This document shows, piece after piece, positions 36,897-45,325 of a stretch of DNA of 64,000 nucleotides. The stretch covers positions 558,001-622,000 of the forward strand of contig NZ_CP072600.1 of the NCBI RefSeq assembly GCF_019891175.1, given 5' to 3'. Every line of letters starts with the position of its first letter. Position 1 is the first letter of the stretch. The notes under the pieces are model-generated. The model did no database searches. It was not told the origin of the DNA and saw nothing but the letters and a program-made list of their open reading frames with translations. The position numbers and the translations under genes are program-made. Source of the DNA: Leptothermofonsia sichuanensis E412. Lineage in GTDB: Bacteria; Cyanobacteriota; Cyanobacteriia; Leptolyngbyales; Leptolyngbyaceae.

Positions 36897-37402
36897 CTCC
36901 AGGTCATCTGCAAGGTTTTTTTAAATGATTCGCGCCGTTCACAATCCTGCTTGATATTTTGCGGACGAGCCACTTTCAGCTTCGCTTGGAGGCGATAGCG
37001 CGTCATTTGGTATACCGCATGATACTCCGCTTCGACACCCAACTCCTCCGCTAACCACTGTTGCACAGCTCCATAACTGGCAAATCCATGTTCCGAGTTC
37101 TTTAATCGCTTAGCCAGTACCTCTTCCGCCCATTGTGGAATCTTGCGGACACCGCCAGACGACACTTTACGTTCCAGCATGGCACTCACCCCACCTTCCC
37201 GATACTGCAATAACCATCTCCCTACTGTATTGCGATGTTTCCCGATCGCCTTGGCAATCGCACCAATGCTGGGTGGCTTTTCCTGTTTGAGCCAGTACAG
37301 CACTTGCAGGCGTTCCTTGTCCTTTGGTGTTTCCACTTGTTGCAATTGTTGGACTAGCTCATCGAGACTTTCTTTGACTTTAACCGAGGTGACTCCAGCC
37401 AT
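36890..37402 (-). CDS. IS630-family transposase, DNA-binding part, copy 2
   Basis: 170 residues from the ATG at 37402: a short leader (MAGVTSVKVKESLDELVQQ), an HTH (SIGAIAKAIGKHRNTVGRWL) and a second winged-helix-like region (YGAVQQWLAEELGVEAEYHAV). Ends after the A7 frameshift site. With the catalytic frame it forms one transposase of about 360 residues. Confidence 0.88.
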   Translation of the reverse strand: MAGVTSVKVKESLDELVQQLQQVETPKDKERLQVLYWLKQEKPPSIGAIAKAIGKHRNTVGRWLLQYREGGVSAMLERKVSSGGVRKIPQWAEEVLAKRLKNSEHGFASYGAVQQWLAEELGVEAEYHAVYQMTRYRLQAKLKVARPQNIKQDCERRESFKKTLQMTWSC

Positions 37403-37541
37403 TGCAGAGGGAATCTAAACTACCCTCTCAGTCTACTCTATTTGCCCTATATCCAATTTAAATCGGTATGACACGGTCATTCGTTGTGCGCTCAGCAAAT
37501 GGTGGGCTTGCTCCATACGGTGCGATCGCAGATATACCTTG

Positions 37542-38024
37542 TCAGGGTATAGTTTTTACTTGTTTAAAGGACTGAAAACGCAAGGTTAACAGTGAATCTA
37601 ACTCAGGTTTATACGTCGTATGACACTGGTTGAGACAAGCAGTAATCGCCTCCTTAAATGCAGAGAAGTCAGCATAATAAATCGAATATAAGCATTGCTT
37701 CTTGACAAACTTCCACAAGCGCTCAATCAAGTTGAGATTGGGAGAATAGACCGTTAGATACAACAACTCAATGTTCAATGATTGAGCCAACTCCATCACA
37801 ACCGCACACTTCTGATACCGAGCGTTATCCAACACAAGCGTAATCGGAATGTCTAATCCCAGAGCTGCCAGTTTGTGCAGTAATTCACAGACACTTTGAG
37901 CGTTGATATAAGTCTCATTGGTGACGGTGATTAACGCATGAGTCACGGCGTTGAGGGCCCCTAAGACATTGAACCGTTGCCTTCCTGCCCCCGACTTGAT
38001 AAACAAGCGTTCAAAGCACCACAA
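37542..38024 (-). CDS. IS630-family transposase (second type), catalytic part
   Basis: Contains the second catalytic Asp (ITLVLDNARYQKCAV) and the Glu (SPNLNLIERLWKFVKKQ). The first Asp (FFVDAAHFV) lies upstream of the ATG in the same frame and is only translated if the ribosome or transcript shifts by +1 (net loss of one A) at an A7 run near 38117-38123, giving VKK-LDPRLQEAKAGQRAVFFVDAAHF. Confidence 0.82.
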   Translation of the reverse strand: MWCFERLFIKSGAGRQRFNVLGALNAVTHALITVTNETYINAQSVCELLHKLAALGLDIPITLVLDNARYQKCAVVMELAQSLNIELLYLTVYSPNLNLIERLWKFVKKQCLYSIYYADFSAFKEAITACLNQCHTTYKPELDSLLTLRFQSFKQVKTIP

Positions 38025-38580
38025 AAACCCTAAGTAGGCCCCCAGAACAAAATGGGCAGCATCGACAAAGAAGACGGCTCTCTGACCTGCTTTTGCCTCT
38101 TGCAGTCGTGGGTCTAGTTTTTTTGACGAACTCCTCCTGCGCTTCTACATCAGCTTTGGCGGGCAACATCCCCACTCGCCGACAACGCATCCCCATCGAT
38201 TTGAGAAACACCCTCACTTGCTCCCGACTACGGACAATACCAGTCAGTTCTTCGATCTTGGCGCAAGCCTGCGCTAGGGTCTTTGGAGGATTTGCCCGGA
38301 AGTATGCTTCCAAAGTCTGTTGATGTTGTTTCAGTTCACTCTGGGGTCGATAAAAGGTCAATTCTTTGAGATTGCCGATCCCCCCAGTTTCATAATCTCG
38401 CAGATAGCTCAACAACGTTGGTTTTGTCACCCGAAGCAACCGGGTAATTTCCTGATGCGAGTATCCTTGACTTTTGAGATACAACGCTTCCATTTTTTGT
38501 TGCACACGCGGATGTGGATGGTGAAAGCGTTCGTAATGTAGTTGCTCAATCTCTTCGGCACTAAAGCTCAGTTGGATCAT
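38011..38580 (-). CDS. IS630-family transposase (second type), DNA-binding part
   Basis: 189 residues with an HTH (YSHQEITRLLRVTKPTLLSYL) and a second domain (KTLAQACAKIEELTGIVRSREQVRVFLKSMGMRCRR). The natural frame ends near the A7 run; the last about 35 residues (TRPTTARGKSRSESRLL) are out-of-frame read-through and not part of a functional enzyme. Confidence 0.8.
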   Translation of the reverse strand: MIQLSFSAEEIEQLHYERFHHPHPRVQQKMEALYLKSQGYSHQEITRLLRVTKPTLLSYLRDYETGGIGNLKELTFYRPQSELKQHQQTLEAYFRANPPKTLAQACAKIEELTGIVRSREQVRVFLKSMGMRCRRVGMLPAKADVEAQEEFVKKTRPTTARGKSRSESRLLCRCCPFCSGGLLRVFVVL

Positions 38581-38920
38581 TGGGAGGCACCGTGCTCAAC
38601 ACTCAACGGTCTACCTCATTTCTACTTTATCTAGAGGGTAAAATCTATACCCCGGCAAAGTATAGCTCAACAACGTTGGTTTTGTCACCCGAAGCAACCG
38701 GGTAATTTCCTGATGCGAGTATCCTTGACTTTTGAGATACAACGCTTCCATTTTTTGTTGCACACGCGGATGTGGATGGTGAAAGCGTTCGTAATGTAGT
38801 TGCTCAATCTCTTCGGCACTAAAGCTCAGTTGGATCATTGGGAGGCACCGTGCTCAACACTCAACGGTCTACCTCATTTCTACTTTATCTAGAGGGTAAA
38901 ATCTATACCCCGGCAAAGTA
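38405..38920. repeat. 258-bp tandem duplication of the IS transposase-start end
   Basis: 38405-38662 and 38663-38920 are direct repeats. Each runs from an internal TA (TAGCTCAACAACGTTGG) to the outer end (...CCCCGGCAAAG). The second unit includes a truncated transposase start at 38611-38838. Confidence 0.9.
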
Positions 38921-39852
38921 TAGCCAAAAACCGTAGTGCCAAAAACCTGACGAAAACCCGCCTTGAGTTTGTAGTCGTTCAGTCCTACCTGGTGGGCCAG
39001 GGTCAACAGTGAGGGGGGATGTTCCAGATTGCTGAGTAAAATCTCCCTGGCATGGTAAATTCGCTCAATATCCTGGGGCTTGAGCAGGCGATAGTGGTTA
39101 TTTATTTCTGGTTGATCGGTCATCTGTTCCAGTTTTAACGCAATCAGTTCAAGCGTCTTGCTCTCCAGATACAGGTAGCGAGTGATGCCCTGATAGCCAC
39201 AGTTCAATAGTTGACAGGCAGCCCTTTTCATAGCTGGTGTGAGATCGCCCAGATTTAAGTAGGGTTGCTCCAGGTTCCCCTGCAAAATTCTCTGCAATTC
39301 AGGGGGCAGATCTCGTTCATAATGGTCAGAAAAGCTTTGCAATAGCCAGGATTCCACCCAGACATTGACGATCCTGAACGGTTGATGGGGGACAAATTCC
39401 CAAGCGAGGTGAGTATCAGCACCCCCAAAGGCCAGGTAATTCTGTCCGGGTGTCCGTTCTAGCGTCAGGATGGGAGTAGACTGCTGCTTACAGCGAACCC
39501 GGGAGATCCCTGAAAGATAGAAGCAAAATCTGAATGACCGGGTCTGAACCAGATACTCTTCCAGAATCAGGTCTTCGTGGGGAGTATAGTCTTCAATGCT
39601 GATTTGCAGTCCTGCCCGCAATTGGGTTTCCTGAATCCACCCACTGATGAAGGAGCCGGGCATGGTTATCCAGGTTTCGGGTCCCTGAGCCTGCTGCGTG
39701 AATCCGTAGGTTTTCAGCGCTTTGTACCAGTCGTCGTCGATTTGCGGCAGGGTCAGTTTCATGGTGGTGAATGACAGTTGTGGTGAATGACAATTAGCAG
39801 GGATGCAATGTGGGGAGAGATTAAAATAAAAGGGTGATTTCAAACAAGCGCG

Positions 39853-40527
39853 ATGGTAACGACTCCAGAACCCAGGCTATCAGTTCCCCCATTAGAAAAT
39901 GGCGATCGCCTTTCCCGGTCTGAATTTGAGCGGCGATATGAAGCCATGCCGCACTTAAAGAAAGCTGAACTGGTTGAGGGAGTGGTTTATATGGCATCGC
40001 CGCTGAGAATTAAAAGTCATGGGGAACCGCACGGAGACATTATTGGTTGGTTATGGACTTATAAAACCGCCACTCCGGGCGTGGTTCTGGGCATTGAACC
40101 GACCGTGCGACTGGATCTGGAGAATGAACCTCAACCGGATGCGGTGTTGCTGGTGCCAGGGAGACAGGCAACCATTGGTGCAGATGACTATATTGAAGGG
40201 GCGCCAGAACTGGTGGTGGAAGTGGCGGCGAGTAGTGTGGCGATCGATTTGCATGATAAGAAACGTGCCTATCGTCGGAATCAAGTGCGAGAGTATATTG
40301 TTTGGCGAACATTAGAGGGGCAGTTGGATTGGTTTGTGCTGGAGGCGGATGACTATGTGAATCAGCAACCGGATGTTCAGGGTGTAGTTCGCAGCAAAGC
40401 CTTTCCCGGTTTGTGGTTGGCGGTGTCGGCGCTTTTGTCAGGCGAGATGACAACCGTGTTATCGGTGTTACAGCAGGGATTAAATTCATCGGAGCATCAA
40501 GCGTTTTTACAACAGTTAAGTGATTAG
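39853..40527 (+). CDS. Uma2 family protein (DUF820), copy 1
   Basis: 224 residues. Uma2 proteins have a PD-(D/E)XK nuclease-like fold, are highly amplified in cyanobacteria and have unproven function. Visible core: KKAELVEGVVYMASP (first Glu), EPQPDAVLLVPGRQ (Asp), APELVVEVAASS (E-x-x) and DKKRAYRRNQVREYIVW. Nearly identical to copy 2 at 46423. It is divergent from the broken AraC gene, with 90 bp between their starts. Confidence 0.88.
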   Translation: MVTTPEPRLSVPPLENGDRLSRSEFERRYEAMPHLKKAELVEGVVYMASPLRIKSHGEPHGDIIGWLWTYKTATPGVVLGIEPTVRLDLENEPQPDAVLLVPGRQATIGADDYIEGAPELVVEVAASSVAIDLHDKKRAYRRNQVREYIVWRTLEGQLDWFVLEADDYVNQQPDVQGVVRSKAFPGLWLAVSALLSGEMTTVLSVLQQGLNSSEHQAFLQQLSD

Positions 40528-40591
40528 CGGGAAGGCTTTAGACTTCATGTGGTCAGTCAGATGGTAGAACAATCAACACTCAGGAGAGATC

Positions 40592-40840
40592 ATGAACCGA
40601 CAGGAATTACTTTCTCGTATTGCCATCAATTCCAACATTTGCTTTGGCAAACCTTGTATCAAAGGTCATCGCATCTGGGTTTCTCTAATTTTGGATTTTC
40701 TTGCCAGCGGCATGACCATTCCAGAACTGCTAGAAGAGTATCCACAGTTGCAGGTTGAAGATATTTATGCCTGTATTGCTTACGGGGCTGAAATGTCTCG
40801 TGAACGGTACATTGAAATTCCTTTGGAGAAGCCCGCGTGA
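40592..40840 (+). CDS. DUF433 antitoxin
   Basis: 82 residues, HTH-type: SNICFGKPCIKGHRIWVSLILDFLASGMTIPELLEEYPQL is the DUF433 signature (G-P-x-I-x-G-x-R-I-x-V ... ll..G.s..ell..yP.L). AGGAG precedes the ATG. The downstream toxin starts by a 4-bp overlap (GTGA), the usual antitoxin-first order. Confidence 0.9.
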   Translation: MNRQELLSRIAINSNICFGKPCIKGHRIWVSLILDFLASGMTIPELLEEYPQLQVEDIYACIAYGAEMSRERYIEIPLEKPA

Positions 40841-41202
40841 GGTTGAAGCTTGATGAAAATTTAGGAACGCAGGGAGCAAATTTATTACGGCAAGCAGGGC
40901 ATAATGTGGCAACCGTTGCCGAACAGGGGTTAGAGTCTACAGCTGATTCAACTCTCATTAGAATTTGCCATACAGAAGCACGATGTTTAGTAACGCTCGA
41001 TTTAGACTTTGGCAATCCTCTGCAATTTAACCCGACTGAATACAGTGGCATCGCTGTGTTAAGACTGCCTACCAGAGTAACACCACAGGACTTGGTTAAT
41101 GCAATCCAAACCTTGATAGGAGGTTTAGAGCGTGAGGACATTACTGGAAAATTATGGATAGTCCAACAAGAGCGCATACGCATTTATCAGCCGGATCAGT
41201 GA
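40837..41202 (+). CDS. DUF5615 PIN-like toxin
   Basis: 121 residues, GTG start overlapping the antitoxin stop. MRLKLDENLGTQGANLLRQAGHNVATVAEQGLESTADSTL (first acidic residue in LDEN) and CLVTLDLDFGNP (TLDxDF) are the PIN-like DUF5615 motifs. Predicted ribonuclease. All the acidic positions appear intact, so it may be active. Confidence 0.9.
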   Translation: MRLKLDENLGTQGANLLRQAGHNVATVAEQGLESTADSTLIRICHTEARCLVTLDLDFGNPLQFNPTEYSGIAVLRLPTRVTPQDLVNAIQTLIGGLEREDITGKLWIVQQERIRIYQPDQ

Positions 41203-41205
41203 TGA

Positions 41206-41386
41206 AATTACTACTCATACGGTGAGCAACGCTTTATTACTTTGGGATTGCTACGCGATAAAGTAGCGGTAATTGCCCATACAGAAGTTGGGGATGAAGC
41301 TCGCGTCATTTCAATGAGAGAGGGAACTAAACGTGAGCAAATCATTTTCTTCCAGAGCCTCTCAAACTGATTGGGAGCGGATTGAC
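41206..41386 (+). pseudogene. truncated BrnT/BrnA toxin-antitoxin remnant
   Basis: Encodes only the C-terminal 54 residues of BrnT (EQRFITLGLLRDKVAVIAH to IIFFQSLSN) and the first 18 residues of BrnA (MSKSFSSRASQTDWERID). It is nearly identical to the intact pair at 47255-47792. The BrnA part is cut at a GCGATCGC site, where the 3' end of the PepSY gene begins. Confidence 0.85.
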
Positions 41387-42532
41387 ACTCGTGCGATCGC
41401 CCGTGTTCTTGCGCTTGCGATGCCACCACATGATGAATCCAGTGATGAACAAAACCGATGGGGTCAAACCCACCAATACATAGAGAATCCGCGACGGAAT
41501 TCCCCAGAATGTGCCAAAATGCACCGATCCAAACTGATTGGTAATTGCTTCTGCCCGAGTCGGTTTGAGTCCATCCTGAAATCGGATCACCTCACCAGTG
41601 AATTGATCCAGATAGATGCGCGTATTGCCCCATTTATCCGTTTCCTGCGCCTGTCGTTTGCCCACGCGGAAAGGGTCTTCGGGCTTTTCAGGAAAGGACA
41701 CATAGGTGGTGGTGGCATTGGAAATTACCGCATCTGCCCGTTGGATTAAGTCGGCATAGGTCAGCGGTTGCCTGCCTGGAATGGGTTTGGAAATGGGGTC
41801 AGGCGGCTGAGGGGTGAGGGTAACGGCATGAATGGCTTCGGTCACCTTTGCCTGGGGCACATTCCAGGCAAACCCGGTGAAACCAATGAATGTCAGAAAG
41901 ATGGCAGTAACAATGCCTGCCACCTTGTGAAGGTCAAAACTGGTACGTTTGATATGGGCCTGTTTCCACTTGATTTTGAACCCAGCAATGAGCTTACGCC
42001 AACCGGGCCACAGGACAATTCCGGTAATACTCAAGACCAGCGTCAGCAGGGCAACTATCCCCATCACCAGGGTGCCCACCTCACCCGCCAGCAGTTTGTA
42101 GTGCAGACCATAGATTATGCCAACCCAACTGCTTTCCCACTCGCGATCGCCCATCACCTGCCCCGTATATGGATTGACAAACACCTGCCACCAGTAGTGC
42201 TCTTCTGGCGAGTGGACCCACACAGAATAGGGCTGATTGGCATGGTCTGATAAATTAATGCTGCTCAGAGTCAGACCTTTAGTGGCATAGGTGGCTTTTA
42301 CCGTGTCGGCGATCGTGGCAATGGGTAAAGCCTCTCCAGTGGGAATGAGATGCCCCAATCGCTGGGCAATGACCAGGCGATCGATCTCGTGCCAGAAGAC
42401 CAGAATGCTGCCGGTTAGTCCGGCAATGCACAGGAGAATACCTGCGGTTAGCCCCAACCAGCGATGGGTCTGGAAAAACAGCGATCGCAGTTTGGGACGT
42501 TTCAGTGATTTGAGGCGTTGGAGTGATGGCAT
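41342..42532 (-). CDS. PepSY-domain inner-membrane protein, copy 1
   Basis: 396 residues with four membrane helices (near 24-46, 150-180, 200-225 and 345-370) and PepSY regions between. HRWLGLTAGILLCIAGLTGSILVFWHEID and FDLHKVAGIVTAIFLTFIGFTGFAWN carry the conserved helix histidines. Some PepSY_TM proteins are ferric-siderophore reductases (FoxB is the named precedent). It is downstream of the receptor gene on the same strand with 82 bp between. It is almost identical at DNA level to copy 2, but its last 15 residues (VNPLPISLRGSGRK) are read from the antisense of the brnA remnant, a result of deletion. Confidence 0.86.
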   Translation of the reverse strand: MPSLQRLKSLKRPKLRSLFFQTHRWLGLTAGILLCIAGLTGSILVFWHEIDRLVIAQRLGHLIPTGEALPIATIADTVKATYATKGLTLSSINLSDHANQPYSVWVHSPEEHYWWQVFVNPYTGQVMGDREWESSWVGIIYGLHYKLLAGEVGTLVMGIVALLTLVLSITGIVLWPGWRKLIAGFKIKWKQAHIKRTSFDLHKVAGIVTAIFLTFIGFTGFAWNVPQAKVTEAIHAVTLTPQPPDPISKPIPGRQPLTYADLIQRADAVISNATTTYVSFPEKPEDPFRVGKRQAQETDKWGNTRIYLDQFTGEVIRFQDGLKPTRAEAITNQFGSVHFGTFWGIPSRILYVLVGLTPSVLFITGFIMWWHRKRKNTGDRTSVNPLPISLRGSGRK

Positions 42533-42614
42533 GGAGTCCTCGCGGGTCAGCTAGATGGGTAGAACACAAGCCAGGATAATTCAGGAGTAAACAAAGGAGA
42601 GGGCTGGGATGGGG

Positions 42615-45203
42615 TCAAAACTCCCAACTGATAGAACCTGTAATGGTAAATGGTGCACCTCTGCGGTTAGAGGTTCTACCAAAGGCAAACACTGTATAGT
42701 CTGTGTCAAAAAGGTTGCGGATATTGAGTCCAAGCCTCAAACGATCGCGCTTGTAGAAAAGTGACACATCCGTTCGCAAATAATCTTTCAATTGAAATGA
42801 GTTGGCTAAATCACCTTGTCGCTCACCCACATAAAATAGCCCCAGTCCAAAACCCAAGCCTTTGAGACTGCCCGTTTGAATTTCGTAGGTTGTCCAGAGG
42901 CTGGCTTGATTTGCCGGTACGTTGCTCAAGCGATTGCCAACTGGAAAAGTATTATCTTTCGTCACTTCTGCATCCGTATACGCATAGGAGGCAATCACCT
43001 TCCATCCTGGTAAAAGCTCACCAGCAACATCTAGCTCAATTCCCTGACTCCGCTGCTCTCCGGTTTGAACCGTAAACTGGGGATTGTTTGGATCGGGTGT
43101 TAAAACATTCGTCTTGGTCAGACGATAGGCTGCTAGAGTCGTAGAAAGCTTACCCCCTAGCCAATCGCCCTTAATGCCGACTTCGTACTGCGTTCCCTCG
43201 GTTGGGGCAAACCCTTGGGCACTGGAGCTAAATCCAGTTTGGGCGCGAAACGATCGACTGTAGCTGGCATAGAGGGAAATTGTATCATTGGGCTGATAGA
43301 CCAAACCAATGCGAGGACTGAAGGCACTGCTATTTCGCTCAGGTTCATCAGCGGTGTTGCCAAAAGCCCCAAAATCACCGATTTCAAAAGTACTGGCAAC
43401 CCAATCATATCGACCACCAATCAGCAATTTGAAATTCTTGTCAAAAGCAATTTGATCTTGAATGTAGAGACCATAGGAGCGCACCCGGTTTTCAAACTCT
43501 AAAAATGGTTCATACTCAGGCTCAGATATGGCGTAATTGGGATTACGAATATCGAGTAAGGGTAAGTTGGTATTGAAACGACCTTGATAACTATCGGTAA
43601 AAGAGTTGGCATCAAATCCAATCAGCAATTGGTGGGCAACGGAACCTGTTTTGAACTTGCCAAGTAAGTCAATTTGCCCAAAATAGTTATCGTAGCCATA
43701 GTCAAGGTCATAGGATTCGATGGTCAAAAAGCGATCATCGGCGACACCAACAGCATAGGTTGGAGTTTCGTCGACTTTAGCAATCAAGCCAGAGAAACTG
43801 TTCCGAATTTGCAAGTTATCGTTAAATTTGTGGGTAAAAGCGTAGCCAAACCTTTGAGCAGATTGTTCCGTATCGGCAAAGTTAGGATAGCTGGTATAAA
43901 GGTTACGCGGAGTGAGGCGACCGTCACTCAGCAACAAGCTATAACTGATTGGTGGTTTGGCAGTAAATTCGGTGTACTCGTAGAATACCTTCAACTCCGT
44001 GTTGTCCCCAATTTTCCAGGTGATCGACGGCGCGACAGTGACCTGATTGGTGTTGACAAAATCTTGGAACCCATCCTGGGCTTGATAGCCTGCGATAAAG
44101 CGATAGAGCAAATTTTTATCGGTTAGCGGCCCGGAGAAGTCGAGACTGGGTTGATAGGTAGAGCGATTTCCAATCTCAAAAGCAAAATTATAGGAGGGTT
44201 CGCTCAACGGTTGTTTCGTTATGATGTTAACAATTCCACCCGGTTCTATATCGCCAAATAGAACGGAAGCTGGACCTTTCAGCACTTCTACTTGTTCAAT
44301 CGTGCCAATGGGGCTGCTTAAGATAAATGTATTAGGTGCATCTCGAAAGCCATTACGGAAACTGCCTGCTTGCTCAAATCCTCGAATGGTTCGGCTGGAC
44401 GCAGAAGAACCGTACAGATCTCCAGCATTGCCCACGCCGCTAACAGTTTCTACTGCTTCACTGACGCTTCTCACGTTACGATCGCGCAACACTTCCTGCG
44501 GCACCACCTGAATCGACTGCGGAATATCTCGAATCGGTGTATCCGTCCTTGTCGCTGTACTCGCATTCGGCACCCGATAGCCCCGTTGCCCTTCCCCCGT
44601 CACCACAATTTCCTCATCCGCCTCATCCGCTTCCGGGTTGAGGCTGTAGGCAAAGGCTCCAGTCTTCAGGGTGACCTCGGTTTTGGGTAGCGCATCCTTC
44701 CCTGTAACGCTAATGCGAATACCGCCCCCATCCTGCTGCACCACCTGCACCGTGGCAATATCTGCCGTGGGGTTTTCGGCGGCAAACGGCTGACCTTCCG
44801 GTAATGCCAGCACCGCATTCGGAATCTCGGCAATCAGGCTGGTGCCCTCGTTGCGAAACTTGCTGGCATCGACTTGTAGCGGCTTGCCATCCTGGGTAGT
44901 CAAGACAATTTCCAAGCCAGTATCGGTGCGATCGAGCGTAACGCCAACGACCTGTACTGTAGCCGCTTCGATTTGTGCCATCCATTCTTTGACTGTAGTG
45001 GCGGGGCGATCGCGCTGATTCAGAAGTTTGACAGCGGATGGGACATCGGATGAAACAGATGACTTCAACTTATCCGCTTCATCCGTTCCAAATTCCGTTG
45101 CCCTCCCTGCCAACGCCAATCCATTCACCAAACCGCCAACCAAAACCGCCAACCATCCACAAAACAGAACTTTGCTCATCCGCTGCCCATTGATCTCACT
45201 CAT
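42615..45203 (-). CDS. AMIN-domain TonB-dependent siderophore receptor, copy 1
   Basis: About 862 residues from the ATG at 45203 (a GTG three codons upstream is also possible). Order: signal peptide (LFCGWLAVLVGGLVNGLALA); AMIN domain at about 55-155 (VVGVTLDRTDTGLEIVLTT, SLIAEIPNAVLALPEG); a short TonB-box-like EEIVVTGEG; plug (IRDIPQSIQVVPQEVLRDR, RGFEQAGSFRNGF, EQVEVLKGPASVLFGDIEPG); a 22-strand barrel ending ITGSISWEF with a terminal Phe. AMIN plus TonB receptor is a cyanobacterial arrangement. Probable substrate is a ferric siderophore. Fur-like and AraC-type sites lie upstream. Confidence 0.92.
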   Translation of the reverse strand: MSEINGQRMSKVLFCGWLAVLVGGLVNGLALAGRATEFGTDEADKLKSSVSSDVPSAVKLLNQRDRPATTVKEWMAQIEAATVQVVGVTLDRTDTGLEIVLTTQDGKPLQVDASKFRNEGTSLIAEIPNAVLALPEGQPFAAENPTADIATVQVVQQDGGGIRISVTGKDALPKTEVTLKTGAFAYSLNPEADEADEEIVVTGEGQRGYRVPNASTATRTDTPIRDIPQSIQVVPQEVLRDRNVRSVSEAVETVSGVGNAGDLYGSSASSRTIRGFEQAGSFRNGFRDAPNTFILSSPIGTIEQVEVLKGPASVLFGDIEPGGIVNIITKQPLSEPSYNFAFEIGNRSTYQPSLDFSGPLTDKNLLYRFIAGYQAQDGFQDFVNTNQVTVAPSITWKIGDNTELKVFYEYTEFTAKPPISYSLLLSDGRLTPRNLYTSYPNFADTEQSAQRFGYAFTHKFNDNLQIRNSFSGLIAKVDETPTYAVGVADDRFLTIESYDLDYGYDNYFGQIDLLGKFKTGSVAHQLLIGFDANSFTDSYQGRFNTNLPLLDIRNPNYAISEPEYEPFLEFENRVRSYGLYIQDQIAFDKNFKLLIGGRYDWVASTFEIGDFGAFGNTADEPERNSSAFSPRIGLVYQPNDTISLYASYSRSFRAQTGFSSSAQGFAPTEGTQYEVGIKGDWLGGKLSTTLAAYRLTKTNVLTPDPNNPQFTVQTGEQRSQGIELDVAGELLPGWKVIASYAYTDAEVTKDNTFPVGNRLSNVPANQASLWTTYEIQTGSLKGLGFGLGLFYVGERQGDLANSFQLKDYLRTDVSLFYKRDRLRLGLNIRNLFDTDYTVFAFGRTSNRRGAPFTITGSISWEF

Positions 45204-45223
45204 CTTCCACACACCAAATCGAG

Positions 45224-45247
45224 AGACTTAATAGTAATAACTCTCAA
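45224..45247 (-). promoter_or_regulatory. candidate Fur box upstream of receptor copy 1
   Basis: AGACTTAATAGTAATAACTCTCAA, whose AATAACTCTCAAGA part resembles the cyanobacterial FurA-type AATAAATTCTCAATAA with one gap. It lies 20-45 bp upstream of the receptor start. Confidence 0.35.
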
Positions 45248-45285
45248 GAAGCGTACCGATGATTAGGGGGTGATGGGAAGTTGAT

Positions 45286-45325
45286 TTTTGCCCGAAACGG
45301 AATACTTTGCGCCCAAAACGGATTT
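45286..45325 (-). promoter_or_regulatory. direct-repeat operator candidate for the AraC-type regulator
   Basis: CCCGAAACGGA at 45291 and CCCAAAACGGA at 45312 (each preceded by TTTG/TTTGCG) are 21 bp apart, two helical turns, on one face of the DNA. They lie between the receptor start and the end of the AraC gene. AraC-family proteins typically bind such tandem direct repeats. Confidence 0.5.

Larger units (their letters stand above)
36320..37468 (-). mobile_element. IS630-family insertion sequence, copy 2 (1149 bp, intact)
   Basis: Identical over nearly its whole length to copy 1 at 3269-4522 but without the 105-bp insertion. Bounded by TA at both ends, with the same imperfect inverted repeats. 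It is inserted in the C-terminal part of an AraC-family gene whose remnant continues at 37469. Confidence 0.92.
37533..38922 (-). mobile_element. second IS630-family element with a partial tandem copy of its 5' end
   Basis: Inverted ends: TATACCTTGTCAGGGTATAG on the left; reverse complement of the right TATACTTTGCCGGGGTATAG. TA flanks both sides and the AraC frame is restored when the block is removed with one TA. The full element spans about 37535-38662. The 258 bp at its transposase-start end (38405-38662) are repeated perfectly or nearly so at 38663-38920, with a TA at the junction, as if one copy had inserted in another and then recombined. Confidence 0.88.
37469..39762 (-). pseudogene. 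AraC-family regulator, module copy 1, broken by two IS elements
   Basis: The N-terminal 280 residues are intact from the ATG at 39762 to FGTTVFGY (38923): a ligand/AraC-N-like region, then HAREILLSNLEHPPSLLTLAHQVGLNDYKLKAGF, the first HTH of the AraC DNA-binding domain. An IS630-type block starts at the TA inside the Tyr codon. Removing it rejoins FGY to LRSHRMEQAHHLLSAQRMTVS (37469-37532) in frame, homologous to VRQCRMERARLLLMQGQMSV of the second copy at 45324. There a second IS (36320-37468) interrupts again, and the final about 50 residues (second HTH) are absent beyond it. The gene must be non-functional. Confidence 0.88.

Noticed and set aside
41768-42250. 160-codon plus-strand frame, also repeated at 48202-48684
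   Set aside because: It occurs twice only because the PepSY gene is duplicated; it is the antisense of that gene.
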